From NCBI GenBank assembly GCA_963775695.1, contig CAVZJU010000003.1, positions 186,001 to 250,000 on the forward strand: a DNA stretch of 64,000 nucleotides, given 5' to 3'. Position numbers and translations under genes: made by a program. Below, piece after piece: positions 7,573 through 15,791 of this stretch. The notes under the pieces are model-generated. The model was not told the DNA's origin. It saw only the letters and a list, made by a program, of their open reading frames with translations, and ran no database searches. Source of the DNA: DATBLE01 sp963775695 (lineage in GTDB: Bacteria; Actinomycetota; Thermoleophilia; Gaiellales; Gaiellaceae). Within the stretch, counting starts at the first letter, position 1; every line of letters begins with the position of its first letter.

Positions 7573-9447
7573 CTAAAACCCTGGACCGAGCGCCGTCGAG
7601 ATCGCCTCGAGCGCCTCGGGGTTCTCGACCGACGAGAGATCGCCGGGATCGTCCCCGAGCGCGGTCGCCCGCACCGCCCGCCGCACGATCTTGGCCGAGC
7701 GCGTCTTCGGCAGCGCGGGCACGAAGACGACGCGGTCGGGTGCGAACGCCTTGCCCAGGTCGGCGGAGATCAGGTCGGCCACCTCCTCGGCCGAGGCCGA
7801 CCTGTTCGGTGCGAGCACGCAGAAGACCCACGCCACCTCGCCCTTGATCTCGTGCGGGACTCCGACGGCGGCCGCCTCGATCACGGCCGGATGCGCGACC
7901 GCGGCCGACTCGATCTCGGCCGGCCCGATCCGCTTGCCGGCGATGTTCAGCGTGTCGTCCGAGCGGCCGTGCAGGAACCAGTAGCCGTCCGCGTCGACGG
8001 AGGCCCAGTCTCCGTGGGTCCAGATCCCCGGAAAGCGGCGCCAGTACGTATCGAGGTAGCGCTCCGGGTCGCCCCAGAACCCCCGTGTCATCCCCGGGAA
8101 GGGCTTGCGGCACACGAGTTCGCCCACCTCGCCCGTCCCGACGAGGGACTTCCCGTCTGGATCGACCACGTCCATCGCCATGCCGAGAGCGGGGCCGCCG
8201 ACGGAGCACGCCTCGATCGGCTCGGCGATGGACGAGCCCAGGAACACCGCGCCGACCTCGGTGCCGCCGGTGATGTTGACGATGGGGACGCGCGACCCTC
8301 CGATGCGCTCGAACAGCCAGTGGTACGGGCCGGGATTCCACGGCTCGCCCGTGGTCACGAACACGCGCAGCGACGACAGGTCCGCCTCCGGCTCGCCGTG
8401 CGGGATCAGCGCACGCACCAGCGTCGGCGAGCACCCGAGGATCGTCACGCGCTCCTCCTCCACCAGGCGCCACAGCCGGTCGGACGGCCAGTCGGGCGCC
8501 CCTTCCGCGAACACGAGGGTCGCGCCCATGGCGCCACAGCCGACCACGGTCCAGGGACCCATGATCCAGCCCATGTCGGTGGAGAAGTGGACGACGTCGT
8601 CGGGTCGCGCGTCCGCCAGGTAGCAGGCCTCGCGCGCGATCGAGATCAGGAAGCCACCCTGGACGTGGAGCACGCCCTTGGGTTTCCCGGTCGTCCCGGA
8701 CGTGTACGTGAGGAGGTACGGATGCTCAGCTTCGACCGGGAGCGGCTCGAGCGTGCCGGGGCAGCCGGCGACCTCCTCGTCCCACGGCGCGACGATCACG
8801 TGCTCGAGCGCCGGCGAGTGCCGACGTGCCTCCTCGAGGATCTCGAGCATCGGCACGGACCTGCCGCGCCGCAACGACGTCCGGGCGGTGATCGCCGCGC
8901 GCGCCCCGGAGTCGACCAGGCGCTGCGCGACCGCCGGCGCCGCGAAGCCCGAGAAGACCGGCACCTGGACCGCTCCGACGTGCGCGCAGGCGTGCGAGGC
9001 GATCGCCGCCTCGGGCGACATCGGCAGGTAGGTCGCGACGCGGTCCCCCGGCCGGACGCCGAGCTCGACCAGCCGCTCCGCGAGCCGCGTGATCGAGTCC
9101 GAGAGCTCGGCGAAGGTCAGCTCGCGCCGCGCCCCGTCCTCGCCGCGGAAGACGGCCGCTACCCGGTCACTCCGCCAGCGGTGGACGCAGTTCCAGGCGA
9201 TGTTCAGCTTCGCGCCCTCGAACCAGGTCGCCCACTCGGGGCCGCGCGACAGGTCGACGACCTCGGACCAGGGTTCGTACAGCTCGATCCCGGTGTCCTC
9301 CACTGCCGCCGGCCAGAACCATTCCGGATCCTCGATCGAGCGGGCGACGAGCTCGCGGTAGGAGGAGAAGCCGTGCCTGCGCATCAGCCGGACGACGTTC
9401 GCGCGCTCGAGCACGTCCTCGGAGGGCGTCCAGACCACCTCTGCCAC
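7573..9447 (-). CDS. AMP-forming acyl-CoA (acetyl/propionyl-type) synthetase
   Basis: 624 residues, the length of the Acs family. The adenylation P-loop is L-T-Y-T-S-G-T-T-G-K-P-K-G (about 250), followed by T-G-G-T-E (about 390), the hinge W-T-H-G-D-W-A and the C-terminal catalytic lysine in P-K-T-R-S-A-K-I. The N-terminus has an ACAS_N-like W-F-E-G-A-K-L-N-I-A-W-N. It activates a short carboxylic acid to its CoA thioester via acyl-AMP. It lacks some typical Acs residues, so substrate specificity is open. It is followed directly by nadE and is divergent from the efflux pump. Confidence 0.88.
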   Translation of the reverse strand: MAEVVWTPSEDVLERANVVRLMRRHGFSSYRELVARSIEDPEWFWPAAVEDTGIELYEPWSEVVDLSRGPEWATWFEGAKLNIAWNCVHRWRSDRVAAVFRGEDGARRELTFAELSDSITRLAERLVELGVRPGDRVATYLPMSPEAAIASHACAHVGAVQVPVFSGFAAPAVAQRLVDSGARAAITARTSLRRGRSVPMLEILEEARRHSPALEHVIVAPWDEEVAGCPGTLEPLPVEAEHPYLLTYTSGTTGKPKGVLHVQGGFLISIAREACYLADARPDDVVHFSTDMGWIMGPWTVVGCGAMGATLVFAEGAPDWPSDRLWRLVEEERVTILGCSPTLVRALIPHGEPEADLSSLRVFVTTGEPWNPGPYHWLFERIGGSRVPIVNITGGTEVGAVFLGSSIAEPIEACSVGGPALGMAMDVVDPDGKSLVGTGEVGELVCRKPFPGMTRGFWGDPERYLDTYWRRFPGIWTHGDWASVDADGYWFLHGRSDDTLNIAGKRIGPAEIESAAVAHPAVIEAAAVGVPHEIKGEVAWVFCVLAPNRSASAEEVADLISADLGKAFAPDRVVFVPALPKTRSAKIVRRAVRATALGDDPGDLSSVENPEALEAISTALGPGF

Positions 9448-9630
9448 GGGCGCAACCCTAGACGGTCGCCCGGCAATTCAACATCGCTGCGGATGGGGGC
9501 CCGCACGGTGCGCATTGCGTCCGCCTCGCCCGGCGCCAAGGCTCACAGCCTTGCCACCGGTCGAGTCGGACACACTGCTTGGCGCAGACCCTCCCCGCAG
9601 CGACGCGAATCACCGGCCGACCGTCACTCT

Positions 9631-9646
9631 GTTAGTATCCACTAAC
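9631..9646. promoter_or_regulatory. Putative TetR operator overlapping the pump promoter
   Basis: GTTAGT-ATCC-ACTAAC is a perfect 6-bp inverted repeat with a 4-bp spacer, ending two bases before the GTG start of the efflux pump. TAGTAT within it resembles a -10 box, so the transcript may be leaderless and a bound repressor would block the polymerase. The TetR gene is co-transcribed with the pump. The site is seen directly; the partner is inferred. Confidence 0.65.
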
Positions 9647-9647
9647 C

Positions 9648-11090
9648 GTGCGCGCGAAGGTTCTCGCCAGCATCGTCGACGAGGAGCACCGGAAGTGGTG
9701 GACCCTCGCGGCCGTCTCCTTCGGCCTGTTCATGATCATGCTCGACAACACGATCGTGAACGTGGCGCTCCCGACGATCCAGAGCTCGCTCGACCTGAAG
9801 ATCTCGGAGCTCGAATGGGTCGTGACGGGGTACGCGCTCACGTTCGGCGCCTTCATGCTGACCGGCGGCAAGCTGGCCGACCTGCTCGGTCGTCGCCGGG
9901 TCTTCGTGATCGGGCTCATCATCTTCACGGTCTCGTCGCTCGCCTGCGGGCTCGCGGGCGGGGCGACCGTGCTGATTGGCGCGCGAGTCGTCCAGGGTGT
10001 CGGCGCCGCCCTGATGAACCCCGCAACGCTCTCGATCATCGTCGCCACCTTCCCGGCGCGCCAGCGCGGGACGGCGATCGGGGTCTGGGCGGGAGTCTCC
10101 GCGCTCGCGCTCGCGATCGGCCCGCTCGTGGGCGGCATCATCACCGAGCGGATCAGCTGGAACTGGATCTTCTTCATCAACGTCCCGGTCGGCGTGCTCG
10201 GCATCTTCGCCGCCTACATCTTCATCGACGAGTCGCGGGACACCTCGCACGAGCAACGTCCGGACGTCCCCGGGTTGGTCACGTCCACGGTCGGCCTCTT
10301 TGCGCTGATCTACGGCCTGATCGAGGCGAACAACTACGGCTGGACGTCCACGCGGATCCTCACCGCGTTCGCCATCGCGGTGGTCGCGCTCGTCGCCTTC
10401 CTTCTGCTCGAGCACTTCCAGCGCCTGCCGATGCTCGAGCTCGACCTCTTTCGCAACAAGGGCTTCTCGGGAGCGAACGCCGTGATGCTGTTGACGGGAC
10501 TCGCGATGTTCGGCGTCTTCTTCTACGTCTCGCTGTACGTCCAGCAGGTGCTCGGCTACTCGGCGATCGAGGCCGGTGCCTCGTTCCTGCCCTGGACGGT
10601 CCTGATCATCCTGCTCGCGCCGCTGGCCGGCCGCCTGTCCGACCGGATCGGGGCAAGGCCGCTCGTCGTGGGCGGGATGATCGTGCTCACCGGGTCGCTG
10701 ATCCTGTTCGCGCGGATGGGCGTGCACGAGACCTTCTGGGATCTCCTCCCCGCGATGCTGCTCGGCGGCGTCGGCATGTCCGCTGCGATGGCCCCCACCA
10801 CGGCCGCGGCGATGCAGTCCGTTCGCGCGGACAAGGCTGGCGTCGGCTCGGCCGTCCTGAACAGCATGCGCCAGGTGGGCGGTTCGCTCGGCATCGCGGT
10901 CATGGGTGCGATCGTCGCCGCGTCGGCGACGCCCGGCATTCGGAATCCGTCGGGGTTCATCAACGGGTTCCACCACGCGCTCCTGACCGCGGCCGGGCTG
11001 ACCGTCGCCGGCGCCCTGGTCGCCGCCCTGACCCTCGGGGGCAGGACGCGCCATGAGCCCGAGCGTGCCGTGGCCTTCGAAGCAGGATGA
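9648..11090 (+). CDS. MFS drug efflux transporter, DHA2 (EmrB/QacA) family
   Basis: 480 residues with about 14 hydrophobic segments. The N-terminal W-W-T-L-A-A-V-S-F-G-L-F-M-I-M-L-D-N-T motif is the DHA2 signature, with motif A as G-G-K-L-A-D-L-L-G-R-R. It is a predicted proton-coupled exporter of lipophilic compounds in the cytoplasmic membrane. The GTG start is 2 bases after a palindromic operator and there is no Shine-Dalgarno sequence, suggesting leaderless translation. Its stop overlaps the ATG of the TetR gene. Confidence 0.93.
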   Translation: MRAKVLASIVDEEHRKWWTLAAVSFGLFMIMLDNTIVNVALPTIQSSLDLKISELEWVVTGYALTFGAFMLTGGKLADLLGRRRVFVIGLIIFTVSSLACGLAGGATVLIGARVVQGVGAALMNPATLSIIVATFPARQRGTAIGVWAGVSALALAIGPLVGGIITERISWNWIFFINVPVGVLGIFAAYIFIDESRDTSHEQRPDVPGLVTSTVGLFALIYGLIEANNYGWTSTRILTAFAIAVVALVAFLLLEHFQRLPMLELDLFRNKGFSGANAVMLLTGLAMFGVFFYVSLYVQQVLGYSAIEAGASFLPWTVLIILLAPLAGRLSDRIGARPLVVGGMIVLTGSLILFARMGVHETFWDLLPAMLLGGVGMSAAMAPTTAAAMQSVRADKAGVGSAVLNSMRQVGGSLGIAVMGAIVAASATPGIRNPSGFINGFHHALLTAAGLTVAGALVAALTLGGRTRHEPERAVAFEAG

Positions 11091-11683
11091 GCGGCGGGCC
11101 GAGGCTTCCGGCCGAGGAACGGCGGGCCGCCGTCCTCGACACTGCGTGCCGAGTCTTCGCGCGCTGCTCGTACCGCGGCGCGACGACGGCCGAGATCGCC
11201 CGCGAGGCGGGCGTGACCGAGCCGATCCTCTACCGGCACTTCGCCTCGAAGCAGGCGCTCTACCTGGCCTGCATCGAGACGGCCTGGCAGCGGGTCCGCG
11301 CCGCGTGGGACGAGGCGGTGGCGAACGAGCCCGACCCGCGCGCCTGGACGCAGGCGATGGCGGAGGCGTTCTTCGAGTTCAAGGAGCAGCGCTCGGCGGT
11401 CGCGCAGCTCTGGCTGCAGGCGCTGACAGAGTCCGGGGAAGACCCGGAGATCCGGCGCTACCTGCGTCGCCACCTGCGCGACGTGCACGCGTTCGTCGCC
11501 GAGGTCGTGACGCGCTGCCAGGCGGCCGGAGCGATCCCGGCCGAGCGCGATCCGCGGGCCGAGGCGTGGATCTTCGTCGCGGTCGGCCTGCTGACCGCGG
11601 TCGCAGGCCGCCTCGGCGGCCTGCCGGCGAACGATCTCGAGCGGATCCGCGCCGCCCGTCGTGCCTGGCTGACCGGCGCGTAG
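11087..11683 (+). CDS. TetR/AcrR family transcriptional regulator
   Basis: 198 residues. The N-terminal helix-turn-helix contains Y-R-G-A-T-T-A-E-I-A-R-E-A-G-V and the typical L-Y-R-H-F-A-S-K-Q-A-L-Y, followed by a helical ligand-binding domain. The ATG overlaps the pump stop (ATGA), so it is coupled to the pump. The simplest model is autoregulated repression through the 9631-9646 palindrome, relieved by a pump substrate. Confidence 0.92.
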   Translation: MSGGPRLPAEERRAAVLDTACRVFARCSYRGATTAEIAREAGVTEPILYRHFASKQALYLACIETAWQRVRAAWDEAVANEPDPRAWTQAMAEAFFEFKEQRSAVAQLWLQALTESGEDPEIRRYLRRHLRDVHAFVAEVVTRCQAAGAIPAERDPRAEAWIFVAVGLLTAVAGRLGGLPANDLERIRAARRAWLTGA

Positions 11684-11875
11684 GCGCTGACGCAGCGAGA
11701 GCCGAAATCCGCCCAGCCGACGGCGACCAGCCGACCGCCCGCCCGACAGCGGAGAGATATGGGCGGGCCACGCAGTGCCTCGCAGCAGGGAGAGGCAATA
11801 GCCGCGACGCCGCAGGCCCGCCCACTTGCGATTTCCATGCAGGCAACGAAACTCCTCTGCTTGGACGGACCCCGG

Positions 11876-11901
11876 AAAGGCCGAGAGCCCCGGCTGCGGC
11901 C
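11876..11901 (+). repeat. 26-bp direct repeat, left copy (possible att site)
   Basis: Identical over 26 bases to 43482-43507, starting AAAGGCCGAGAGCCCC. The right copy directly follows the tyrosine-recombinase gene. Weaker similarity continues about 40 bases upstream in both (GATTT, GCAGGC, CTCCT blocks). This would fit attL/attR of an element of about 31.6 kb. Both copies are also the left arm of a terminator, so shared terminator ancestry is the alternative. Confidence 0.4.
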
Positions 11902-11930
11902 AACGGCGCGTAGTCGGGGCTCTTTTCCTT
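11884..11930 (+). terminator. Rho-independent terminator after pump-tetR
   Basis: AGAGCCCCG pairs with CGGGGCTCT (9 bp) across a 22-base loop, followed by TTTTCCTTT. It is about 200 bases downstream of the tetR stop. Confidence 0.65.
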
Positions 11931-11988
11931 TGTTCGAGAGGGTTCGCGGGCCGAGGGTGCGCTCGACCGGCCCGAGCTTGACCCTCCT

Positions 11989-12046
11989 GTTTACGCAGGT
12001 TCCTGGTGGATTAAGGCGCAGGATCGATGGCTGCGCCCAAATGGGT
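11989..12046 (+). repeat. Imperfect intergenic repeat, copy 1
   Basis: Shares with 12602-12661 the blocks GTTTACGC, GGTT, GTGGATTA, GGCGC and AAATGGGT in the same order and nearly the same spacing, over about 58 bases. GTTTAC-N13-GGATTA also resembles a SigB/SigF-type promoter (GTTTAA-N12-15-GGGTAT), though no + strand gene follows. It ends at the stop of the 31-aa membrane protein gene. Confidence 0.6.
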
Positions 12047-12048
12047 GC

Positions 12049-12144
12049 CTACGCTCGACGCACGAAATAGATGATCAGCACGACGAGAAGGATGATCACA
12101 AGTAGCCCGATCAGTCCGTACCCGGTTCCAGCGATGGCGAGCAT
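12049..12144 (-). CDS. 31-residue hydrophobic membrane peptide
   Basis: ATG-to-TAG frame of 32 codons preceded by a purine-rich AAAGGGAGAGAG ribosome-binding site. The peptide is M-L-A-I-A-G-T-G-Y-G followed by one transmembrane helix of I, L and V (about residues 11-27) and the basic end R-R-A. Single-helix peptides of this kind are common in stress regulons, but I do not recognise the family. It is divergent from the 63-aa DUF6458-like gene. Confidence 0.65.
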   Translation of the reverse strand: MLAIAGTGYGLIGLLVIILLVVLIIYFVRRA

Positions 12145-12301
12145 TGGCTCTCTCCCTTTCTTGTGGGACGCGCTGTATATCCAGGCAACTGGAGAGAGAA
12201 ACTCATGGGAGCGCCCGAGCGCGGCCGCGAAGGCTCGTGTTCACACGTGGGGTTGCGTTCTTGCAGTTCTTGGACTCAATGGAGGAGGGAGCTGCGGCGA
12301 A

Positions 12302-12493
12302 ATGGGCATCGGAATCGGCACGATCGCGATCGCGGACGGAGCGATCCTCGCCTGGGCGGTGGACGCGTCTGCCGGGCCGAGCGCGCAGACGATCGGGTAC
12401 GTCCTGCTCGCGCTCGGCGGGATCACCGTCTTGCTCTCGCTCGTCCGGTCGAGTCTGGCGGGTCGCGGCGAACGCCTCCATCGCCGCTGGTAG
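12302..12493 (+). CDS. Small two-helix membrane protein (DUF6458-like)
   Basis: 63 residues starting M-G-I-G-I-G, with two hydrophobic helices (about 4-22 and 33-50) around a short polar loop and a basic tail. This resembles the DUF6458 small actinobacterial membrane proteins. The ATG was chosen for the upstream GGAGGAGGGAG. Function unknown. Confidence 0.7.
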   Translation: MGIGIGTIAIADGAILAWAVDASAGPSAQTIGYVLLALGGITVLLSLVRSSLAGRGERLHRRW

Positions 12494-12601
12494 CAAGCGT
12501 CCGTTCGCCCCGGCGGCTCCTCCGGGGCCGGTGTCCTGGCTCCGCGCTGGACGCGGCTTGCAGCATGATCCGGGTTGTTCCCCGGAGCCAACTTTCACCC
12601 G

Positions 12602-12661
12602 TTCGTTTACGCGGGTTAACGTGGATTAGGGCGCGGGTTTCGTGTTCACGCCGAAATGGGT
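12602..12661 (+). repeat. Imperfect intergenic repeat, copy 2
   Basis: Partner of 11989-12046, with GTTTACGC, GGTT, GTGGATTA, GGCGC and AAATGGGT blocks. It lies between convergent genes with no coding frame of its own. Confidence 0.6.
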
Positions 12662-12753
12662 CAGAAGGCTGACGCGCTGAGGGGTTTCTAGAACAGCAAC
12701 TTCGGGGTCGGCAAGCGGTTTTGGCAAGCGGTGTCCCGCTTGGCGCAGGGCTC

Positions 12754-12786
12754 TCCCGCCGCCGACGTTCAGGTCGAGCGGCGGGA
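12754..12786. terminator. Hairpin between convergent genes
   Basis: TCCCGCCGC pairs perfectly with GCGGCGGGA across a 15-base loop. There is no U-tract; it may terminate or insulate the convergent genes ending at 12493 and 12822. Confidence 0.45.
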
Positions 12787-12821
12787 AAGCCTAGATGTCA
12801 GAGCACTGAGCGAGGGGTCGG

Positions 12822-13100
12822 CTAGAAGCTGACGACGACCTCGCCGGTCATCACTTGCGGAGCACCGAACGAAGCATCTGGAAGGTTCTCGGAGATCCAG
12901 CCCGCCGCCGCGCTGGTTGACGCCTCAGCGCCCGCCTGGTCACCGAAGACGCTGATCGTCGTGGTTCCGTCGGCGGTGCGTACAGCGTGGTAAGAGCGGA
13001 AGCCGTCGATCGCCCCGATGACTTCTTTGATCTCGTCCTCACGTGCGGCGAGGACATCGGCGAGGTCGCCTCCCGAGTAGCTGCGGATGGTCGCGTACAT
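12822..13100 (-). CDS. Small protein, ABM-like (dimeric alpha/beta barrel)
   Basis: 92 residues. The start ATG at 13100 has AAGGAGG five bases upstream; the ATG 15 bases earlier is out of reach of it. The pattern M-Y-A-T-I-R-S-Y ... G-F-R-S-Y-H-A-V ... T-T-I-S-V-F-G-D resembles antibiotic-biosynthesis-monooxygenase-like proteins, where such strands form a small dimeric barrel. No catalytic assignment is possible. Confidence 0.7.
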   Translation of the reverse strand: MYATIRSYSGGDLADVLAAREDEIKEVIGAIDGFRSYHAVRTADGTTTISVFGDQAGAEASTSAAAGWISENLPDASFGAPQVMTGEVVVSF

Positions 13101-13335
13101 GTCTGCCTCCTTCATGACCCCTGGCTTGGACAGCGGAGTCTCACAGGTGCGAAGGTAATACGCGGGCCACTGCTCTTCGACGTCGGTCGTCGCGGGACAG
13201 AGACTAAGCGCAGATCGTGAGACACCGCGCCGACGTTCTTCCGCCGAACAGCGGGGAAGCGAGTCCTATACCGGCCCTCAAAGATCCGACCGCGTGTCTT
13301 TACAGCCCCGGGTCCGGATGGCTAACGTCGTGTCC

Positions 13336-13533
13336 ATGACACAGGACATGAATTGCGAGCGTTGCGGCGAGCCAATCGCGCCTCCGGACCAGCCGGTGAA
13401 GATGGCGAAGCAAGTGGACGTGACCGGCTTCAACGCGGCGGGGACGCGTGAGTACTTGGACGGTATCCCCTCGATCTTCCACGAGTGGTGCGCTCCGTCC
13501 CCGCAAGTGGGGCGCTGGCGACGAGTTGACTAG
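13336..13533 (+). CDS. Small zinc-ribbon-like protein
   Basis: 65 residues from the chosen ATG. C-E-R-C near the N-terminus and H-E-W-C near residue 50 give a C-x2-C / H-x2-C set that could bind one zinc. The Shine-Dalgarno sequence is weak; a GTG at 13294 would add 14 residues. Function unknown; it lies just left of the insertion sequence. Confidence 0.5.
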   Translation: MTQDMNCERCGEPIAPPDQPVKMAKQVDVTGFNAAGTREYLDGIPSIFHEWCAPSPQVGRWRRVD

Positions 13534-13650
13534 CTCGTCCCTCGGAACCTACTTCGCGCACGTTCGGGACTGAGCGAAGCCGTCCGCGCCGGGCGAGATT
13601 CCCCACCCCTTCAACACCGACGGACTCACGTCCACGCCGTAGGTCGAGAC

Positions 13651-13677
13651 TTGACCTGACCCCCTGAATCTGGTCCA
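13651..13677 (+). repeat. IS left inverted repeat
   Basis: 27-base end beginning TTGACCTGACCCC. It pairs with 14855-14880 over the first 13 bases and the last 8. Confidence 0.85.
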
Positions 13678-13726
13678 GCCGTTGTGAGAGTCACGATCGC
13701 CCGGATGGGCGAAGGAGGTGGCTCTT

Positions 13727-14005
13727 GTGAAGGGGAGGAGGCACACGCCGGAGCAGGTGGTGCGGAAGCTTCGGGAGGCTGATCGGCTGCTCGCTGAGGG
13801 GAGCGATCTGCAGGATGTTTGCCGGCAGCTGGAGGTGTCGGTGCAGACGTATCAGCGGTGGCGGTCGCAGTACAAGGCGATGCGGCCAGAGGACGTGGTG
13901 CGGTTGAAGCAGCTGGAGAAGGAGAATGCGCGTTTGAAGCGGCTGCTGGCGGAGAGGGAACTCGATCTCGACATGCTGCGGGAGGTGGCTCGGGGAAACT
14001 GGTGA
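13727..14005 (+). CDS. IS3-family transposase OrfA
   Basis: 92 residues. HTH of the Tnp_1 type (T-P-E-Q-V-V-R-K-L-R-E-A-D-R-L-L, then V-C-R-Q-L-E-V-S-V-Q-T-Y-Q-R-W) is followed by a leucine-zipper stretch (L-K-Q-L-E-K-E-N-A-R-L-K-R-L-L). The GTG at 13727 has AAGGAGG eight bases upstream. The stop overlaps the orfB GTG (GTGA), suggesting coupled re-initiation rather than the -1 frameshift usual in IS3 elements. Confidence 0.9.
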   Translation: MKGRRHTPEQVVRKLREADRLLAEGSDLQDVCRQLEVSVQTYQRWRSQYKAMRPEDVVRLKQLEKENARLKRLLAERELDLDMLREVARGNW

Positions 14006-14850
14006 GCCCGGAGCGGCGGCGCAGGGCGGTCGTGCACCTGCAAAGCCGTTTCCGGGTATCGGAGCGGAGGGCCTGTCGGGCGGCGAGGCAGCATCGCTCC
14101 TCACAGCGCTACGGGCGGAGGTGCCTCGCCGATGAGGCAGTGTTGCGGGAGCGTCTGCGGCTGCTGGCCAGGCGTCATCCCCGCTACGGCTACCGGCGGA
14201 TGCACGCGCTGCTACGACGGGAAGGCTGGGCGTGTAACCGCAAGCGGGTGCAGCGGCTCTGGCGGGACGAGGGCTTGCGCCTGCCGCCCAAGGTGCGTCG
14301 GCGCAGACGCAAACGGCGGATGCCCGGCCACGTGACCGCGGCCTGCCCCGATCAGGTCTGGGCGCTCGACTTCCTCGTCGACCGCACCGCCGATGGTCGG
14401 CCAATCAAGATCCTGGCGATCACCGACGAGCACACCCGCGAAGCACTGGCCATCCCAGCGGCTCGTCGCATCACCTCGGACGACACTGTCGAGGCGCTCG
14501 AACGAGTCGTCGAACGGCGGGGCAGCGCCCCCTCCTACATCCGCTGCGACAACGGCCCCGAGCTGACCGCCGAGGCGCTGAAGGACTGGTGCCGCTTCAG
14601 CGGAATCGCCGTCTCCTACATCGAGCCCGGGGCTCCCTGGCAGAACCCGTACGTCGAGTCGTTCAACGGGCACCTCCGCAACGAGCTCCTCGACATGGAG
14701 TCCTTCAACACCCTGCTCGAGGCCCAGCTCCTCCTCGAAGACTGGCGGCAGGAGTACAACCACCACCGGCCTCACCAATCACTCAACTACGAAACCCCGG
14801 CAGCATTCGCCCGCCAATGGCATGCTGACCACGACCACAGACCCTCATAA
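14002..14850 (+). CDS. IS3-family transposase OrfB (DDE integrase)
   Basis: 282 residues. An HTH_21 segment (H-P-R-Y-G-Y-R-R-M-H) precedes the rve core. The catalytic triad is D in W-A-L-D-F-L, D in R-C-D-N-G-P-E and E in P-Y-V-E-S-F-N-G, with the usual Y-N-H-H-R-P-H-Q-S-L end. All residues are intact, so the element may still be mobile. Confidence 0.93.
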   Translation: MSPERRRRAVVHLQSRFRVSERRACRAARQHRSSQRYGRRCLADEAVLRERLRLLARRHPRYGYRRMHALLRREGWACNRKRVQRLWRDEGLRLPPKVRRRRRKRRMPGHVTAACPDQVWALDFLVDRTADGRPIKILAITDEHTREALAIPAARRITSDDTVEALERVVERRGSAPSYIRCDNGPELTAEALKDWCRFSGIAVSYIEPGAPWQNPYVESFNGHLRNELLDMESFNTLLEAQLLLEDWRQEYNHHRPHQSLNYETPAAFARQWHADHDHRPS

Positions 14851-14854
14851 CAAG

Positions 14855-14880
14855 TGGACCAGAAAACGGGGTCAGGTCAA
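14855..14880 (-). repeat. IS right inverted repeat
   Basis: 26-base right end; its reverse complement begins TTGACCTGACCCC like the left end. Confidence 0.85.
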
Positions 14881-15791
14881 CGGCGCTGGCGACCCTGCAC
14901 AGTGCGAACCTGAAGTTCTTCTGGATCGCAGGCGCCTGCTTCCTCGCCTCCCTGATCGCCGGCGCCAACGAATGGAGAACGACGCTCGAAGGGTGCGGCG
15001 CACAGCTTGGAACACGGAGCGCATGCGCCCGCTACGGGGTCGGCTCGCTCGTGAACACGTTCGCGCCGATGCGGCTCGGCGATGCCGTGCGCGTCGCCCT
15101 CTTCTCCCGCACCCTTCCACAGGACGAGGGACGGACGCTCACGACCGGCGGTGCGCTGGGCACGGTCGAGGTTGCGCGCGCGATCGTTCAGGCCCTCCTC
15201 CTGGCCACGGCAGCCGCCGCGGGAACGCTGCCGCTGTGGCCGGTCGCGATGCTCGGCGGGCTCGCGTCGTTCATGCTGGCAACGGTCTACCCCCTCCGCC
15301 GCCGTCACCCCTGGCGACGAATGGAGCACCTTCTCGACGCGTTCCGAGGACTCACCCAATCGCCCCGCAGAGCCGCCGCGTTACTCGGCTGGACGGCGGT
15401 AGCGTCAGTCGCGCGTGTGATCGCGGCAACGGCGATCGCGAGCTCGCTTGGAGTGCCGTGGTCGCTCCAAACCGGTCTGATCATCACTGTCGCCATCGAC
15501 ACGGCGACGATCGTCCCGCTCATGCCGGGCAACCTCGGCATCGCGAGCGGAGCCGTCGCGCTCGCCCTGCACTCGAACGGCGTTCCGCTCTCGACAGCTC
15601 TCGCCGCGGGCCTCTCCTTCCAAGCCGTCGAGGCGGCCACCAGCATCGCGTTCGGAGGCGCGGGCGCGCTCATGCTGGCACGGTTCCCCACTCCCGCAGC
15701 CCGGCAACTCGTGCTCGGACTCACCGCCGGGATCTTCGCCACGCTCGTCACCGGCGGTCTCGGTTTCTCTGTTCTACCGTCGATCGTTTGA
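14881..15791 (+). pseudogene. UPF0104 / lysyl-PG synthase-type membrane domain, 5'-truncated by the IS
   Basis: The frame runs straight out of the IS end with A-L-A-T-L-H-S-A-N-L-K-F-F-W and continues for about 300 residues with six or more hydrophobic helices. It includes the family motifs N-T-F-A-P-M-R-L-G-D-A-V-R and P-L-M-P-G-N-L-G-I-A-S-G-A. This is the flippase-like domain found in MprF and in stand-alone YbhN/AglD proteins. The first helix and start codon are gone; the first in-frame GTG is at 15051. The left flank of the IS does not hold the missing part. Confidence 0.8.

Larger units (their letters stand above)
12494..12821. other. Intergenic region with repeat copy and hairpin
   Basis: No gene seen. 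It holds the second imperfect repeat (12602-12661), two direct copies of GGCAAGCGGT (12710 and 12723) and a hairpin at 12754-12786. The genes on both sides converge into it. Confidence 0.6.
13651..14880 (+). mobile_element. IS3-family insertion sequence, apparently complete
   Basis: 1,230 bp bounded by inverted repeats: left 13651-13677 starts TTGACCTGACCCC and ends CTGGTCCA; right 14855-14880 is its reverse complement except for a few internal bases. It carries orfA (HTH) and orfB (DDE integrase). No matching target duplication is seen (flanks GAC and CGG). The right flank is the body of a UPF0104 gene whose 5' part is not on the left side, so insertion was followed by deletion or rearrangement. 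Confidence 0.9.

Noticed and set aside
6137..9645. Long + strand frames opposite nadE and the acyl-CoA synthetase
   Set aside because: They are shadows of well-conserved genes; no domain and no ribosome-binding site.
11759..12070. Small + strand frame across the terminator
   Set aside because: It runs through a hairpin and T-run and has no family features.
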